Source: Notospermus geniculatus (lineage: Eukaryota > Nemertea > Pilidiophora > Heteronemertea > Lineidae). Taken from it: 64,000 nucleotides of DNA. Shown here one piece after another: positions 29,679 to 41,700 of the stretch. The notes beneath the pieces were generated by a model. That model was not told the DNA's origin. It saw only the letters and a program-made list of their open reading frames with translations, and made no database searches. The position numbers and the translations under genes were made by a program. The stretch covers positions 20,584 to 84,583 of the forward strand of contig NMRB01002054.1 in the NCBI GenBank assembly GCA_002633025.1. Direction: 5' to 3'. Each line of letters opens with the position of its first letter. Positions within the stretch are counted from its first letter, which is position 1.

Positions 29679-30696
29679 GCTGTGACTGTATAATTCAAGC
29701 TGTCTAACAACCGGTGTTTAATTCTAACTCAAGCTTCCATGATTCGTTTACCGGTACCGGTAGTCATTTTGCTAACAGGCTGGTACCGGTACCGGTACCG
29801 GTACTATCTAAACCCTGCTAAAAGTCATCAGTTGCTTGATTTTACAATTGTTTGGCTTCGCGATGACTGGTATTATTGTAGAATGAATCAGACGACTAAA
29901 GAATAGGCCTACATTGTATATCTCTCTCAAGCAGGAGAGGTTTTCCTCATGTTGCATGTACTTAGAGATTCATAAACTCATACAGTACCGGTAACCAAAA
30001 ATACATAACGTGAGCTTCTGTAATTTTGTCAAAACCTATTTCATACATCATAGAAACCAAATTTTAACATGATTTAAAAGATAAAAGACCACTAAATGCA
30101 ACAATCTACAATTCATCTGGATTACCTACTAATAAAATGGAGATCGTATGTGTTAGATATGTTGTGGAGTTGCTGATTTTTGCTTCCATAGCCATCAAAC
30201 ACAGCCACAAAAATCTCACAACTTCACAAATCATGGCATGCAGAAGGTCAGTAAACTCATGGCACACGTACACCAAAAGGTTCTACTGGGAGACAATAAC
30301 AAAGTCACACAAAAAAGTATCGAACTTCAAGCCTGTCCATCACAATCTTATTCTGTATTTACTATTGGCTAGTCACAGCCGACACAACCTCTTCAGTTGC
30401 AACACTGATCGGCCCCGTTCACCTATTTGGCTGAGTTTTGACTAGACTGTCTGACTTGCTATTTCTCTTCAAGTCTACTGTACTGCAAAGCTCGCAATAA
30501 TGGCGATCGTAACTATGATTGAGGGCAGCACACCGAAACCAGGTTTTATACAAGGGACACCTTTTGTGTGGGAAATTGATCAGGACAGGAATGTCAGTTT
30601 CATTTCAACAGCTTTAACCACTACTGACACCCATTGAGGTACTGGGCTATGGCCCCATTGCAATCAGTGGTACATACTGCATGGATACCGCGGTAT

Positions 30697-30820
30697 TAGA
30701 GAGGTTTCGCAAGTGCCCGGTTAGGCCATACGACAACGTTTATCTATTGTTTGGGTATACACACACACAATAGATAAACGTCGTCGCAGGGCCTAACCGG
30801 GCGCTGGCGAAACCTCACTA
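30697..30820. mobile_element. Foldback element
   Basis: GAGGTTTCGC...GCCCGGTTAGGCC and GGCCTAACCGGGC...GCGAAACCTC form long arms around a CACACACA loop. Confidence 0.75.
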
Positions 30821-31152
30821 TTAACTGCAGTAGGCCTACCAGTCAAAGGTTGGTTGAATTCTGTAACATAGAGAAGATTATGATGGACAAGCACCTTGAC
30901 TACAACCTCAACAACTACACCATCCCAATTTCGATGGCAAATTCATCGTCTGTATATAATTTACAATTGTATAAAACGTGACGTACAACTTCATCACTTG
31001 TAAAATTACCTACAAAGAGAACAGTATCACTGTTTTAAATATGTACAGTTTTATCAGTAATAACTGAATAATAACATCATTTGGCAGAAAAATGAAAGAA
31101 AGAGACTCAAAGAGAAAAAACTCTCCAAGGTATCAGATCTCATGTGCCCTAT

Positions 31153-31380
31153 AGACGTTCTTCACTGACGTCACAATGGTCAGGTGACTGCAAAGAGTCG
31201 GCCATGTTGGGCATCAAATGGCCGGCGACGACGTCAAAACTTTCACGTCGTGATGTTTTGACATCACGATCTGTGTGTTGATGCTGTGTTCATGCCGTTA
31301 TGTCGCTTGGCATTTTGACAGCCAATATGGCGGCATCATGTCGTCATGGAAATGTGACGTCACATGAAGAACCTCTATAA
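31153..31380. mobile_element. Foldback element, TATAGACGTTCTTCA
   Basis: Ends TATAGACGTTCTTCACTGAC and TGTGACGTCACATGAAGAAC are imperfect inverted repeats, with ACGTC-rich inner arms. Confidence 0.65.
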
Positions 31381-31426
31381 ATACATTTCAACAGGGAGTA
31401 TTTTCTGATAGTAAAACATAAAGTTG

Positions 31427-31625
31427 TCTCCAAATTTCACAAATTTTCAACCCCCAGCGGGGTCTTCCTCAGGCACTTTCTAGTAGCGATTACAGAAAAT
31501 ACTTTTACAGAAAACACAGTCTTTTTCTGTAATTACACTACAGAAAAGACAGTCTTTTCTGTAATCTCTACAAGAAAGTTCCTGAGGAAGACCCCGGTTG
31601 GGGTCGAAAATCTGCAAGATTTGGA
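31427..31625. mobile_element. Foldback element, CTTCCTCAGGCAC family
   Basis: Same arms as 3972-4142, with CAGAAAAGAC palindromes in the centre. It lies about 250 bp 3' of the NOS1AP stop. Confidence 0.7.
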
Positions 31626-31862
31626 GACGACGTTATGTTTTACTATTATTTTGTGTGTCGTTTTTTGTGCTGCTATTTTGGATATCAGAGTATTTTCTGT
31701 TTGAGATTTAGGGAGGGCATCACGTAACAATCTCAATGAATACTACACACTGACTTCACCACAATTCAGTTCATCTTAACAATCAAGATCTGATTCTCTC
31801 TCAAACAGTAAACAAGATTTGGCATTGGAAAACATGTGATTCAAACCCGGCAAAAACAGATC

Positions 31863-31868
31863 TTTATT
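31863..31868 (-). terminator. NOS1AP: Polyadenylation signal of NOS1AP
   Basis: AATAAA on the minus strand lies 9 bases after the stop codon (TAA 31880-31878), implying a very short 3' UTR for this transcript form. Confidence 0.45.
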
Positions 31869-31877
31869 TGTTGAGTA

Positions 31878-32798
31878 TTAGCTGCTGACATTGACAAGGT
31901 CGTCGAGATAAGACCCAGGTCTTCGCGGCTGTTCTCTCGTCATGCTGTTATCTTCTGTACTCATGTTTCCGTTTTCATCATCAGAGAAACTGATGCGTAA
32001 CTTTGCTTTCAAAGTGTCCGTCTGCGGCATAATAAACTGATTGCTATTATTCGGGCTTTGGCTGAGGTTGTTTATAGTCCGTGACGAGCTACTCGAACTC
32101 GACGACGACGTACTCACATTGGTATTATTGCTATGATTACGAAGAATGGCATCGTGGTTCTCAACCCGGTCCCCAGGATGTGAATCTGATCGCTGGATCG
32201 GATATTTACACCTGTAAAACGGACTTTGATTTTCTTGACTGCTGGTTGAATGAAACGAGTTACGGAAGTTCGTGTCATTACCATTGTCTGCCGAATTCTT
32301 AGGCGATCGGGATGAACTACGCTCACGTTTGATTTTTGGCGGCGGGTCAAGCCTCGGTGTGATGGTGTTCAGTTCCAAGCGATTACCGCTGGCGTCTTGC
32401 GATGGTAACGGTGTTATAACCTTGAAACGATCTTTCCGTGGGGATTCCCGACGTGTCTCTGACGCACGTGGAATCGGTGCCATTGAGAATGGATTATTAT
32501 CCAAAGGATTCTTATGTAACAAGAATTCGTGTCCGTTTGACATCCGATGCCATGGTCCTATATCCTGGTTCTTGGCAACATTCGCATTATCTTGGAGATT
32601 ACAATTCAACGATAAACTATCCGACGACATTTCTTTATGTCCGCTGTCGGGAGAGTCCGTAGTCTCTGTCTTGATGTTGGAGTTTTCAAACATGGTCTGC
32701 TCAGGGATGGCAGTCATATTTGACGCCTCGATGTCACGGTACTCTGGCATGATGACGGGCCCAGACTGCGGCGTGGTCGGATCAGGAAGGACTGGGAT
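31878..32798 (-). CDS. NOS1AP: NOS1AP terminal exon, serine-rich
   Basis: 921 nt ending TAA. It opens [20 protein letters not shown] (human LPVLCDPTTPKPEDLH) and continues as a low-complexity, probably disordered tail. The tail has a basic [10 protein letters not shown] patch, a run of about ten serines near 32085-32110, and the acidic motif [15 protein letters not shown]. It ends [12 protein letters not shown]. No PDZ-ligand EIAV is present. Confidence 0.88.
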   Translation of the reverse strand: MPVLPDPTTPQSGPVIMPEYRDIEASNMTAIPEQTMFENSNIKTETTDSPDSGHKEMSSDSLSLNCNLQDNANVAKNQDIGPWHRMSNGHEFLLHKNPLDNNPFSMAPIPRASETRRESPRKDRFKVITPLPSQDASGNRLELNTITPRLDPPPKIKRERSSSRSPKNSADNGNDTNFRNSFHSTSSQENQSPFYRCKYPIQRSDSHPGDRVENHDAILRNHSNNTNVSTSSSSSSSSSRTINNLSQSPNNSNQFIMPQTDTLKAKLRISFSDDENGNMSTEDNSMTREQPRRPGSYLDDLVNVSS

Positions 32799-35700
32799 CT
32801 GGAAAGAGAGTAACACAAGAATATTTCAACATTGAAACTGAAATGTTTGGTCCAGCTGTAGCATTTTGGGCAGCAGATTTAGACCAAATATCCCATCAAC
32901 TGATGGATATACATTACATAGAGATATTTTACTCAAAACATCCTCATCTAGGTTGGGGTCTTTACGAAACTTTCATCAAAAGATTTCGTCAGTTTAAACC
33001 AGAGGGTATCGTCTGCTCAGATTAGAGGATGTCGTCTGCTCAAGAACTGAACGAGTAAACAGGTGAACAGTAAACAGCCTCAGCATGAACCAACGATATA
33101 AAGATGCTGAAATGATCAAGATGCCTAAAAATTCAGAAAATTAATATTTGTAATTCCAAGTCAGCATTATTATCATGGTTATTACAACATTGAAGAACAA
33201 TTTAATAAGGAACAGTTGAATTAGGTCAAACTTTGTTACTTTTGTGAAGATTTTTAACTGAAACCAAGAGAATTTAGCAATATCTGACGAATCAATGTCA
33301 AGAATGAGCTATCTGGAAATTTGGAGCCGTTCAGTTTCGGCAGATGACAGCATTTGTCACAAAGCTAGACAGTGTAGAAAACTTTACAAGGATCAGAATC
33401 CCCCTGTATAAGATGAAAATAGAAGCCCAATGTTTATATTTGATCCACATGCTCGACTGCAGTGTCATGCCAAGTGCAAGGACAAGCAGCTGGTGTTGTG
33501 AGATGAGACCTGAACCATTGTTGTCATGGTGAATGGAGGATGGGAATCACAGCCCCCAAGAGCTGTGGTGACGAGCATGCAGAAGAGATTAACAACTTTC
33601 AAATGTTTTGCTCCCAAATTTTGGCCTGTTAATTTGAACTGTGCTCAGGACCTGCAGACTGGTTGTCTGGTACGTGAACTACATGTAAACACAGATATGT
33701 AGTGACAAGAGAAAAGTTCATACTCACAAACTTTAGGTATGTACAAGTTAGACTTTTTACAGGTAAATTGAAAATCACATGAACTCAGATGAGCTCCCAG
33801 TTTGACTGAATTAATCAAGCATTATAAAGCCAGCACACCAGGCGATATCGCAAGTAATCTACTCACACCGATATTCTCACCCGCCACCGCAGACTAGGTG
33901 ATATCAGCAGACTAGGTGATATCGCTGGTGAGATGATTCCCCACATCGCCGGAGAGGGGACTCCCTGCATCGCTATCCGGCGCACACCTGGCGTCAACAG
34001 CCGATTTTACTCGCTGGCGGTCAGACTGCTTGCGATATCGCCTGGTGTACTGCTTGCTTCTTAGTGTCTTTGATGATATGACATGTTCGATGATCGCACA
34101 TGCTGAATGTTTATGCAGTATGCAGACGTCTTGAAGTAACCCTCTCAAGAGGCGACAGACATGACTCATTCTGGCAGCACTTGAAATACCAAGCATATTC
34201 CTACAGCCCCAGACGAAGGTGACATAAGGAAGGCTTCCGACTGGATGCCAAACCTGCAACCTCTAAAGTAACATATGACTACATGTATGTTTCAACTGTG
34301 CTTCTCTGCCGGCCCACTCTGTCATTTGAAGAAGGGACTTACAATTGAACCCACTGCATTATGATAAACAAGTACTAATGTTTCAACCTTTCCATGTGGA
34401 CAGCCCTTGGAGGGCCAGACTCAAAGGCCCGTATTTTAGAATGCTCCTCAACGTAAAGGAGTTCCTCAAGGCTATTGTTCTTCCAACAGCATTGAGGAAC
34501 TCCTTTACGTTGAGGAGCATTCTAAAATACGGGCCTACGTCAAATCAACAGCCTGAGAGGCACTGATGCTACCAACCACGACATCGACCTTGAAAGGGTT
34601 AATTTGTTCTCTTTTTCCATCTTGGAGTGAAAGAATAGATTAGTTATTAGCATGTGATAGATTAATGAACGAATGATAACCAGGCAAAGGTTGCTAGGGA
34701 TCAAACCTGCTGGAGTCTGCGAAGGACTTCCTTCAGTTCCTCCAAATATGGCTGAAAAATGTGAAATTGGGTTAGTACCGACGGACTACTGCAATATTTA
34801 TAAACAATAAGGATATAATTATCAAACGTAAACAAAAATATGAATATTAAATCATAGCTACACTTTGTAACAGGTGGGGCCGCACAAAGACAGTTGTATT
34901 TTACACATGTTACAGCGTCATTCACAGCAACAGATGTGTCATAGAAAGAATAGAGGGCGCCTTATGTCAGTGAGGGTCATGTGACCTTGATGCCAGTTCG
35001 TCCTCCCATACCAGGGCTTTGGTCTCGTTCCTCTTCATACACTTGCACACAGTGTGAGTGGATGAAGATGAGCAAGGTAAAAAACCCCGCTGTGGGAGGA
35101 TGATGTCGGTCATACATAGTGCTATGAGGTGGAGAGTTGCTTACATGCCATGCAAGCATAGTGCCTATGTCAGTATAAACATAGTAATGATACAAAATAG
35201 AATATATTCAGATCGAGGACAAAGTGTTTCGGCAAATAACCAACAAAAGTACAACCAGATAGACAATTCTCAAATTGACGTAAATGAGAAATATCTGTAC
35301 ACTTCTGTCGAAATTGTAACCAAAACCTCCGTATGAAATTGAATGACGTGACGCAGAGAACCCCACGACTGACTTCAACGACGTTGCGTCAGAGTCGACC
35401 ATTGCTGAAGTGTCACGTCAGCCGGTTTCAGATCGAGGTTGTGGTTGCGATTACGGCAGAAGTGCGCAGATCTGCAAATTCGAGAATCGTCTATAGAATG
35501 CCATACAAACTAACAAAATAAATTGTGTCGGTGATGGGGGGGGGGCATGATTGCTAAAATACGGGCCGAAGTGTCTACTAAGGTGGGTCTGTGAACTATG
35601 AACTCGTCGCACAGGCTAAGAACAGAATAAATCAGGTTACCGTATCTCTAAATTGAGGCTATCAAAAGTCGGGGAGAGGACCCTACACTTTGTTCCCTTG

Positions 35701-38700
35701 GTGACAAGTGAAACTGTCAAGTTTTGCCAGCCATATCGGCATTTACATAATTTCTGACCCTATAAGATATTATTTTGTATTGTGCATAGCTTATTATACA
35801 GCCAGTAGAAACCAAAGTTCTGCAGCATACTGATAGTTCAAAGATTGCTCGCAACTGATCCTACCCCTAGGCTCGATGGCCGAGAACAAAACCTGGGAAA
35901 CACAATATGATGGAAGTCGTAAATTTTCACTTTGTTTTTCAGCTTTCAACAAGGGGCATGGTTATTACATGCTTGGAGGAATTATACTGACTGTATAATT
36001 CCTCCAAGTTACATGTAACTCTATCACCAGCAACTTCCCATATCAAGACGGGAACAGGACTGGACAAACAACTTGCCTCAACAAGCAAGTGTAGTATGAT
36101 CCCACTCACTGGAAAGCTCAAGATGAGCATTTTCTCATCATACCACAGGTGTAAATGATATGAATGAATCAAAATTTGAAATCTACCCATTTTGACAGGT
36201 GCTGAGAGAGACAGTTGGTAAAGAAGACCAAAGCACTCTGTACATGGACAGCAATTGGCCTGCAATAACTAACACACCGGCATTTCGAGTGTTGTCAAGA
36301 TCAAAACAATAAAACAAACTGAAGCAGATGAAACAAGCACAGCATTGAACGTCCCCCGTCGCCCCGGGTGCAAGTCCGACGGGCATGTATTTTGAAGATT
36401 CCATTCAGTATTAATTGCACAATCACAGTTTATGTGATTCGGCTTTTTGGCCCCCTGGTGGGAAAGTGGAAAATCAGATTCGGTCGATTCTATGACGCGA
36501 CACACCCTTGGCCCATGACACATCCCTCCACCAAATATCAACCCAAAATTTTCAGTCGTTCCAAAGTTACAGAGCGGAAGGGAACTTATGTGGTTTTTAC
36601 AAGCACCCCCTACAGGGCTGAAAAATGAATGTAATTGAAAATCCGCAGAGTATATTATGTACCCTTGCTAGATGAGCCTACCATAAAAATTTTGTGAAAT
36701 TCCGTTCAGTATTAAAGGCGTAATCGCAGTTTTTGTGTTTTGGCTTTTGGCCCCCTGGTGGCAAAGTGGAGAATCGGATTTGGCCGATTCTTTCACGCGA
36801 CACACCGTTGGCCCATGGTACATCCCCCCATCAAATATCAACCCAAAATTTTCAGTCGTTCAGAAGTTACAGAGCGGAAGGGAACTTATGTGGTTTTTAC
36901 AAAGCGCCCCCTAGAGGGCTGAAAAATGAATTAAATTGAAAACCCGTATGATATGTTATGTACCCTTGCTAGATGAGCCTACCATAAAAATTTCGTGAAA
37001 TTCCATTCAGTATTAAAGGCGTGATCGCAGTTTTTGTGTTTTGGCTTTTGGCCCCCTGGTGGCAAAGTGGAGAATCGGATTTGGCCGATTCTTTCACGCG
37101 ACACACCTTTGGCCCGTGATACATCCCTCCACCAAATATGAATCCAAAATCTTCAGTCGTTCTTAAGTTATAGAGCGGAAGGGACTAGTAGCGGCGAGCG
37201 GCGAGCGGCGAGCGGCGAGCGGCGAGCGGCATAGGCGCACGGACGGCCGGTATTTTCAAGTCCCCCTCCGAGGGCTCCGGGGGACAACAAAAGGGCAAAT
37301 TAATGAAGGACCTTTGGAATGTAATGTCTGGGAAAAGTAAGCAGATTTCCAATTCAAGGAATGAATTCAGACTCTTTTGATTAAGTTCCAGGGATTTTGG
37401 TGGGATTGGGCAGCACAAGTTCTAGGGATTTTGGTGGGATTGGGCAGCACAAGTTCCAGGGATTTTGGTGGGACTGGGCCACGGGATTGAATCCCCACAG
37501 CTTCAAATGGTTAGAAGCCAATTTTTTTCATTCCCAGACATTGCACTCAGAACTGCACACCATGCCAGATCAAAGGTCAAAGTTCACACAGGTCAAAGTG
37601 ATATTCACCAGCAACTTAGAACGTCGGTGTTTGTTGGTGTAAACACGCGAAATGGTCGAGTATCCTTCGGCTGTCGCTCCTTCCTCCTGTGGAATTATGG
37701 GATATTGGAATTCAATTATAAAGCGAAAGTATAATATGTGTGGCGGTCTAGGAAAACCCGGCGGATGTCGCATTTGAGGAAAGCGTTAATGGCCTTGGTG
37801 AACCCACACATTTCAATAGCTGACACGTACTACGTAACAGCTGAACAGTAGCTAGGCCTAGTAGATCAATGCACAGGCAATTGGACAGCCCTTGTTGATC
37901 ATTCAGCGACATCCGCCAGGTTTTCCTAGACTGCCTCACATATCAGCTGCTGATAATGGCTGAACGGGTGGAAATGGTGGATGCCATGCAAAATTACCAA
38001 CACAACACCAAAAGTGAACACGTGTCGAAAGAGATATGTTTGCATTTTCATCTTGTCAAGGACTCGGCCCAAATCTCAAGAGGTGAGTTTCTGTCAGTGA
38101 TGAAAATGAACGAAGTGGTTCATGAGATACAAGCGTGTCTGAGGTTCTTGTCGCTACAAACAACATCTAAAGCCTTACTGACTAAAAACATCAAGAAAAT
38201 AACGGCAGCTTTAGTGAAATAAGCTAGCAAATAGAGGTATTTAAACACAGGTATTATCCATGAGCAGAAAGCAATGATGATTTACAAAGGTCAAGGTCAT
38301 AAGGTCAAGGTCATACTACAAATGACCTTGACATTACACTCACCTGTGGGGGAATCTTAATTAACATGTCAGCAGACGGTACGACGCCGTTGACCTTGAG
38401 TTCAAGGTCTTGTAACCGTCCGACGAGGTTGTTGATGTGTTCCAGAAGTTCGCGATTTTGGAGGAGCAATTGATGGGTCCGTGCCTGTGGAGAGGAAGAC
38501 GTGGAGAAGTCGTCAGATTTTTCAACAAGTCTGGAGATTTTTATAACTAAGTTACTATTTCATTGAGGAAAATAGCCTGATGCTCCTGAGAAAATGCTTG
38601 TTGTTGCTGATTTTAATTTCGATAACGAATCAACAGACAACACACCTGCGCCTCGATCCTAGCTGCCGTCTCCGCTGCCAGCTGATCTTTCAGCAAATGA

Positions 38701-41700
38701 ACCTGCGCAATCGACACTTGCGTCTGTTGTTGTTGTTGTTCGAGTTGTTGCCGTAGTAACTGCATCTGGTGGTGTGTGCTGAGTGGTGCGGTCGTGTTGG
38801 CTGGCATGATGTCACCGACGAGGTGGGGAGACCCGAGTGGTGAACTAATGGTGCCCCCTACCGGCTGAAAATGGAAATAAAAGTGACAAATATCACACAA
38901 AATGTTTTGCTGCCAACTACGTCTTAGAATCTAGACAATTTTTTAAACGATGTCAACTATTTACATAATAATATATTTTGTGATTTGAATCGAAAGTGAA
39001 AAAACAAAGTAAAACTGAACAGGGACAAGAGAAGTAGCAGGTCAGTGTTCAAAACTGGCGTTAACTACATGTACCGTATTGACCAAAATTACTCGAACAC
39101 TCGATATATCTTGAGATGTTGCCGTACAATATCTGGTTTCCGTTTTTCAATTGTAATAATTGGAAAAGGTGCATTGCTCGGAGGAAAATAAAATTATTTC
39201 ATTGGTACATTGATTGTTGCCATTTCGATACAAACAACTGAAATATCGATTGCATGCCAAGCGTTCGAATAATTTTGGCCACCACTGTATGTTTCAATGC
39301 CTACTCTAGGCTGGGGTATTAAATACGAAGACAGTTTTTTATTAGGTCGATAACGAACTTTTATAGCCAAGAGTTGGGTCCAGTTCAGGTCATCATCTGA
39401 ACAGTGTCGAAAGAGTCCATGTGATGCTTATCAGAATCCAAGGCAGAATAGAGAAATGTGAAATGAACTAACCAAAGGAACTAAAGTCTGATCACCGAGA
39501 AGAAAAAGTGACAAGAATGTGATAAGAATGTGGAAGTAGAGTGGAGTGGTAAGGAGGTGTGGTGCAAGGTTTACATCTAGAATGAATTCAAAAGATGGAA
39601 CTAGTGGTGAGAGGTTGGTATTTCCATGGAGTATAGACTTTTCCAACAAAGATGGTGGCTTGCTAGTTCTCCCACATGACGTCACGGCCATTCATTGTCC
39701 AAGCACGATATAGTAACACTACCAAATGCATCCTCTCAAACAATTATTTTTCCTAACCTTTTGTGCCCATGGCCCGCTTGACCAGCTTAGCGTGCCAGCG
39801 GCATTGAATGGTATTAAGCTTCTGACATCACTTGGTGAGAACTGTTAGACCGCCAACTTTGTTGGAACGGTCTACAGGCTACTCATTCACACAAAGTGAG
39901 GCAAAACTGAGAGGGACATTGTAAAACTAGTGTTACATATTTGATTTTTCGGTGAGGGCCAACCCCATAGCATTATTGGCCCTGGTAAGTATGGAAGAGG
40001 CCATCTCAAGCTACTTATGTTCCTCACTTGGATGGGGTCTTTTACTTGCCCTTGGAAAGGAACAAGGTACAAGGCACCATGGCTTACTGTCCCATGCAAT
40101 GGAAATAAAACTAGTGACTGCATGTTAGGGGATTTTGATCCACCTTGATGGAGGTAAACTGTGGTGAAGTGATAAAACTGTGAAAAGATCTTTGATGGAG
40201 AAATTTAGCCATGCAAAAAACTTGAGAAAGTACGAGGTAGGAGTGAAGAAAAAGATGGGGGTAATGTTTGTGTTGCCTACCTCATACCGGGCCTCGTACT
40301 CGCACTCTGTGTCAGTGGGGGTGTCGGGAGGTATATTGGGGGGGCAGTGTGATTCCTGGAACAACATCTAGCAACGTAAGCAACTAAATTGAAGCAAAAG
40401 CGACAACAACAACATTTGAGGGAGATGAAAAAATTATCGTCTGCACACCACAAAAGAATAGAGTTGGAAGTTCTGACATTCCGACGCAACGTCATAGCCC
40501 CAGAATGTCCAAGATTTTATTTATCATCAAGGAATCATATGAAATCAAACTGAAATTGATCTGTACATCCCAAAATAGTGTCAGTAGCTGCAGCATGCAT
40601 ATCATCTGTTCATCGTTTCCACAACGAAACATCGTTTTGTTGGTTTGCACGTTTTGCCCCGGCTTTGCATCATAGGACGACATCAGCAACAATGCATTTT
40701 GCCGCCCCCCCCCCCAGCTTAGCGTCATGATGTCAACGTCAGCAATGGCGGACATTGTCGAGGTTACATTGTGGAAACAATGAATAGAGCTTGAGCCGCG
40801 GCTCATTATGACGTCACGTTTGACCTGCAGTCCACCATGCTGGCGGTCAACGACAAAGTGCGCCACGTGCAAATCGCGTCATGGTTGAAGACGCAACACT
40901 CCACTTGCCCTGACGACAAACTGCACCACGTGGGTCGCCGACGTCATTTGACGTCAGTTTGACCGGCAAGATGGCGGATTTTTTCGTGATGACGTCATCG
41001 GCTCAAGCTCTACAGGATGGGGTGATGTAACTGAGAAGTGTTTCTGTTGACATCAAACTGAAATCTAAAGGCCAGTTACCAGAACCAATTCCATTCATTT
41101 ATTCCTCTTCAAGGCAGTGCAAACCATTTTAAAATTGAACCTATTGACGTCATCTGTGCAGAGCGCTCGATTGGTGACAGAATGACTGACAGCTGTCATA
41201 TTCTGTTCCCGTGAAGTGATTATACTCTAGTCTGCTAGAAGCGAGTGCGATTATGAGCCTAGGATCGAGACAGCATTCCTGGGCTGAAGTCTCAACCTAT
41301 TTCTAATAGACAATTCTCGAATTCGCAGATCTGCACACTTCCGCCGAAATCTCAACCAGATCCTTGATCTGAAACCAACTGACATGACGCAATCCATGAT
41401 TCAGCAATGGTCGAGTGCTGACACAACGTCTTCGAAGTCACTGTCGTGGGGTTGCCTGCGTTACGTCATTTACTTTCAGACCGAGGTTGTGGTTGAGATT
41501 TCGGCGGAAGTGTGCAGATCTTTGTCGTTTACGTCAATTTGAGAATGGTCTATATGTTGTTATAAAGGCCCTCCTCCTTGTAAACGTTTTCTCGTGCAAG
41601 CAGGCTCTCAAATCCGTAGGACTAATGCAGGTGATCCACCGACTTTACGACGAGTTAACGATCAGTTGGCGACTTGTTCATGACGGGTTTGCGACTAGTT

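Larger units (their letters stand above)
26523..31860. other. Gene-free interval between CENPE copy and NOS1AP
   Basis: No exon could be supported on either strand. It contains foldback elements (26523-27031, 29631-29678, 30697-30820, 31153-31380, 31427-31625), CCGGTA runs (about 28818-28835, 29440-29470, 29750-29805), and a single ambiguous base at 27960. Confidence 0.5.

Noticed and set aside
29630-29680. Rho-independent terminator-like hairpin
   Set aside because: This is a eukaryotic locus, and the arm recurs at 35972 as a repeat.
37956-38222. 88-codon plus-strand open frame starting just after a foldback element
   Set aside because: It lies in a NOS1AP intron, has no recognisable domain, and its ATG context is not supported by neighbouring exons.
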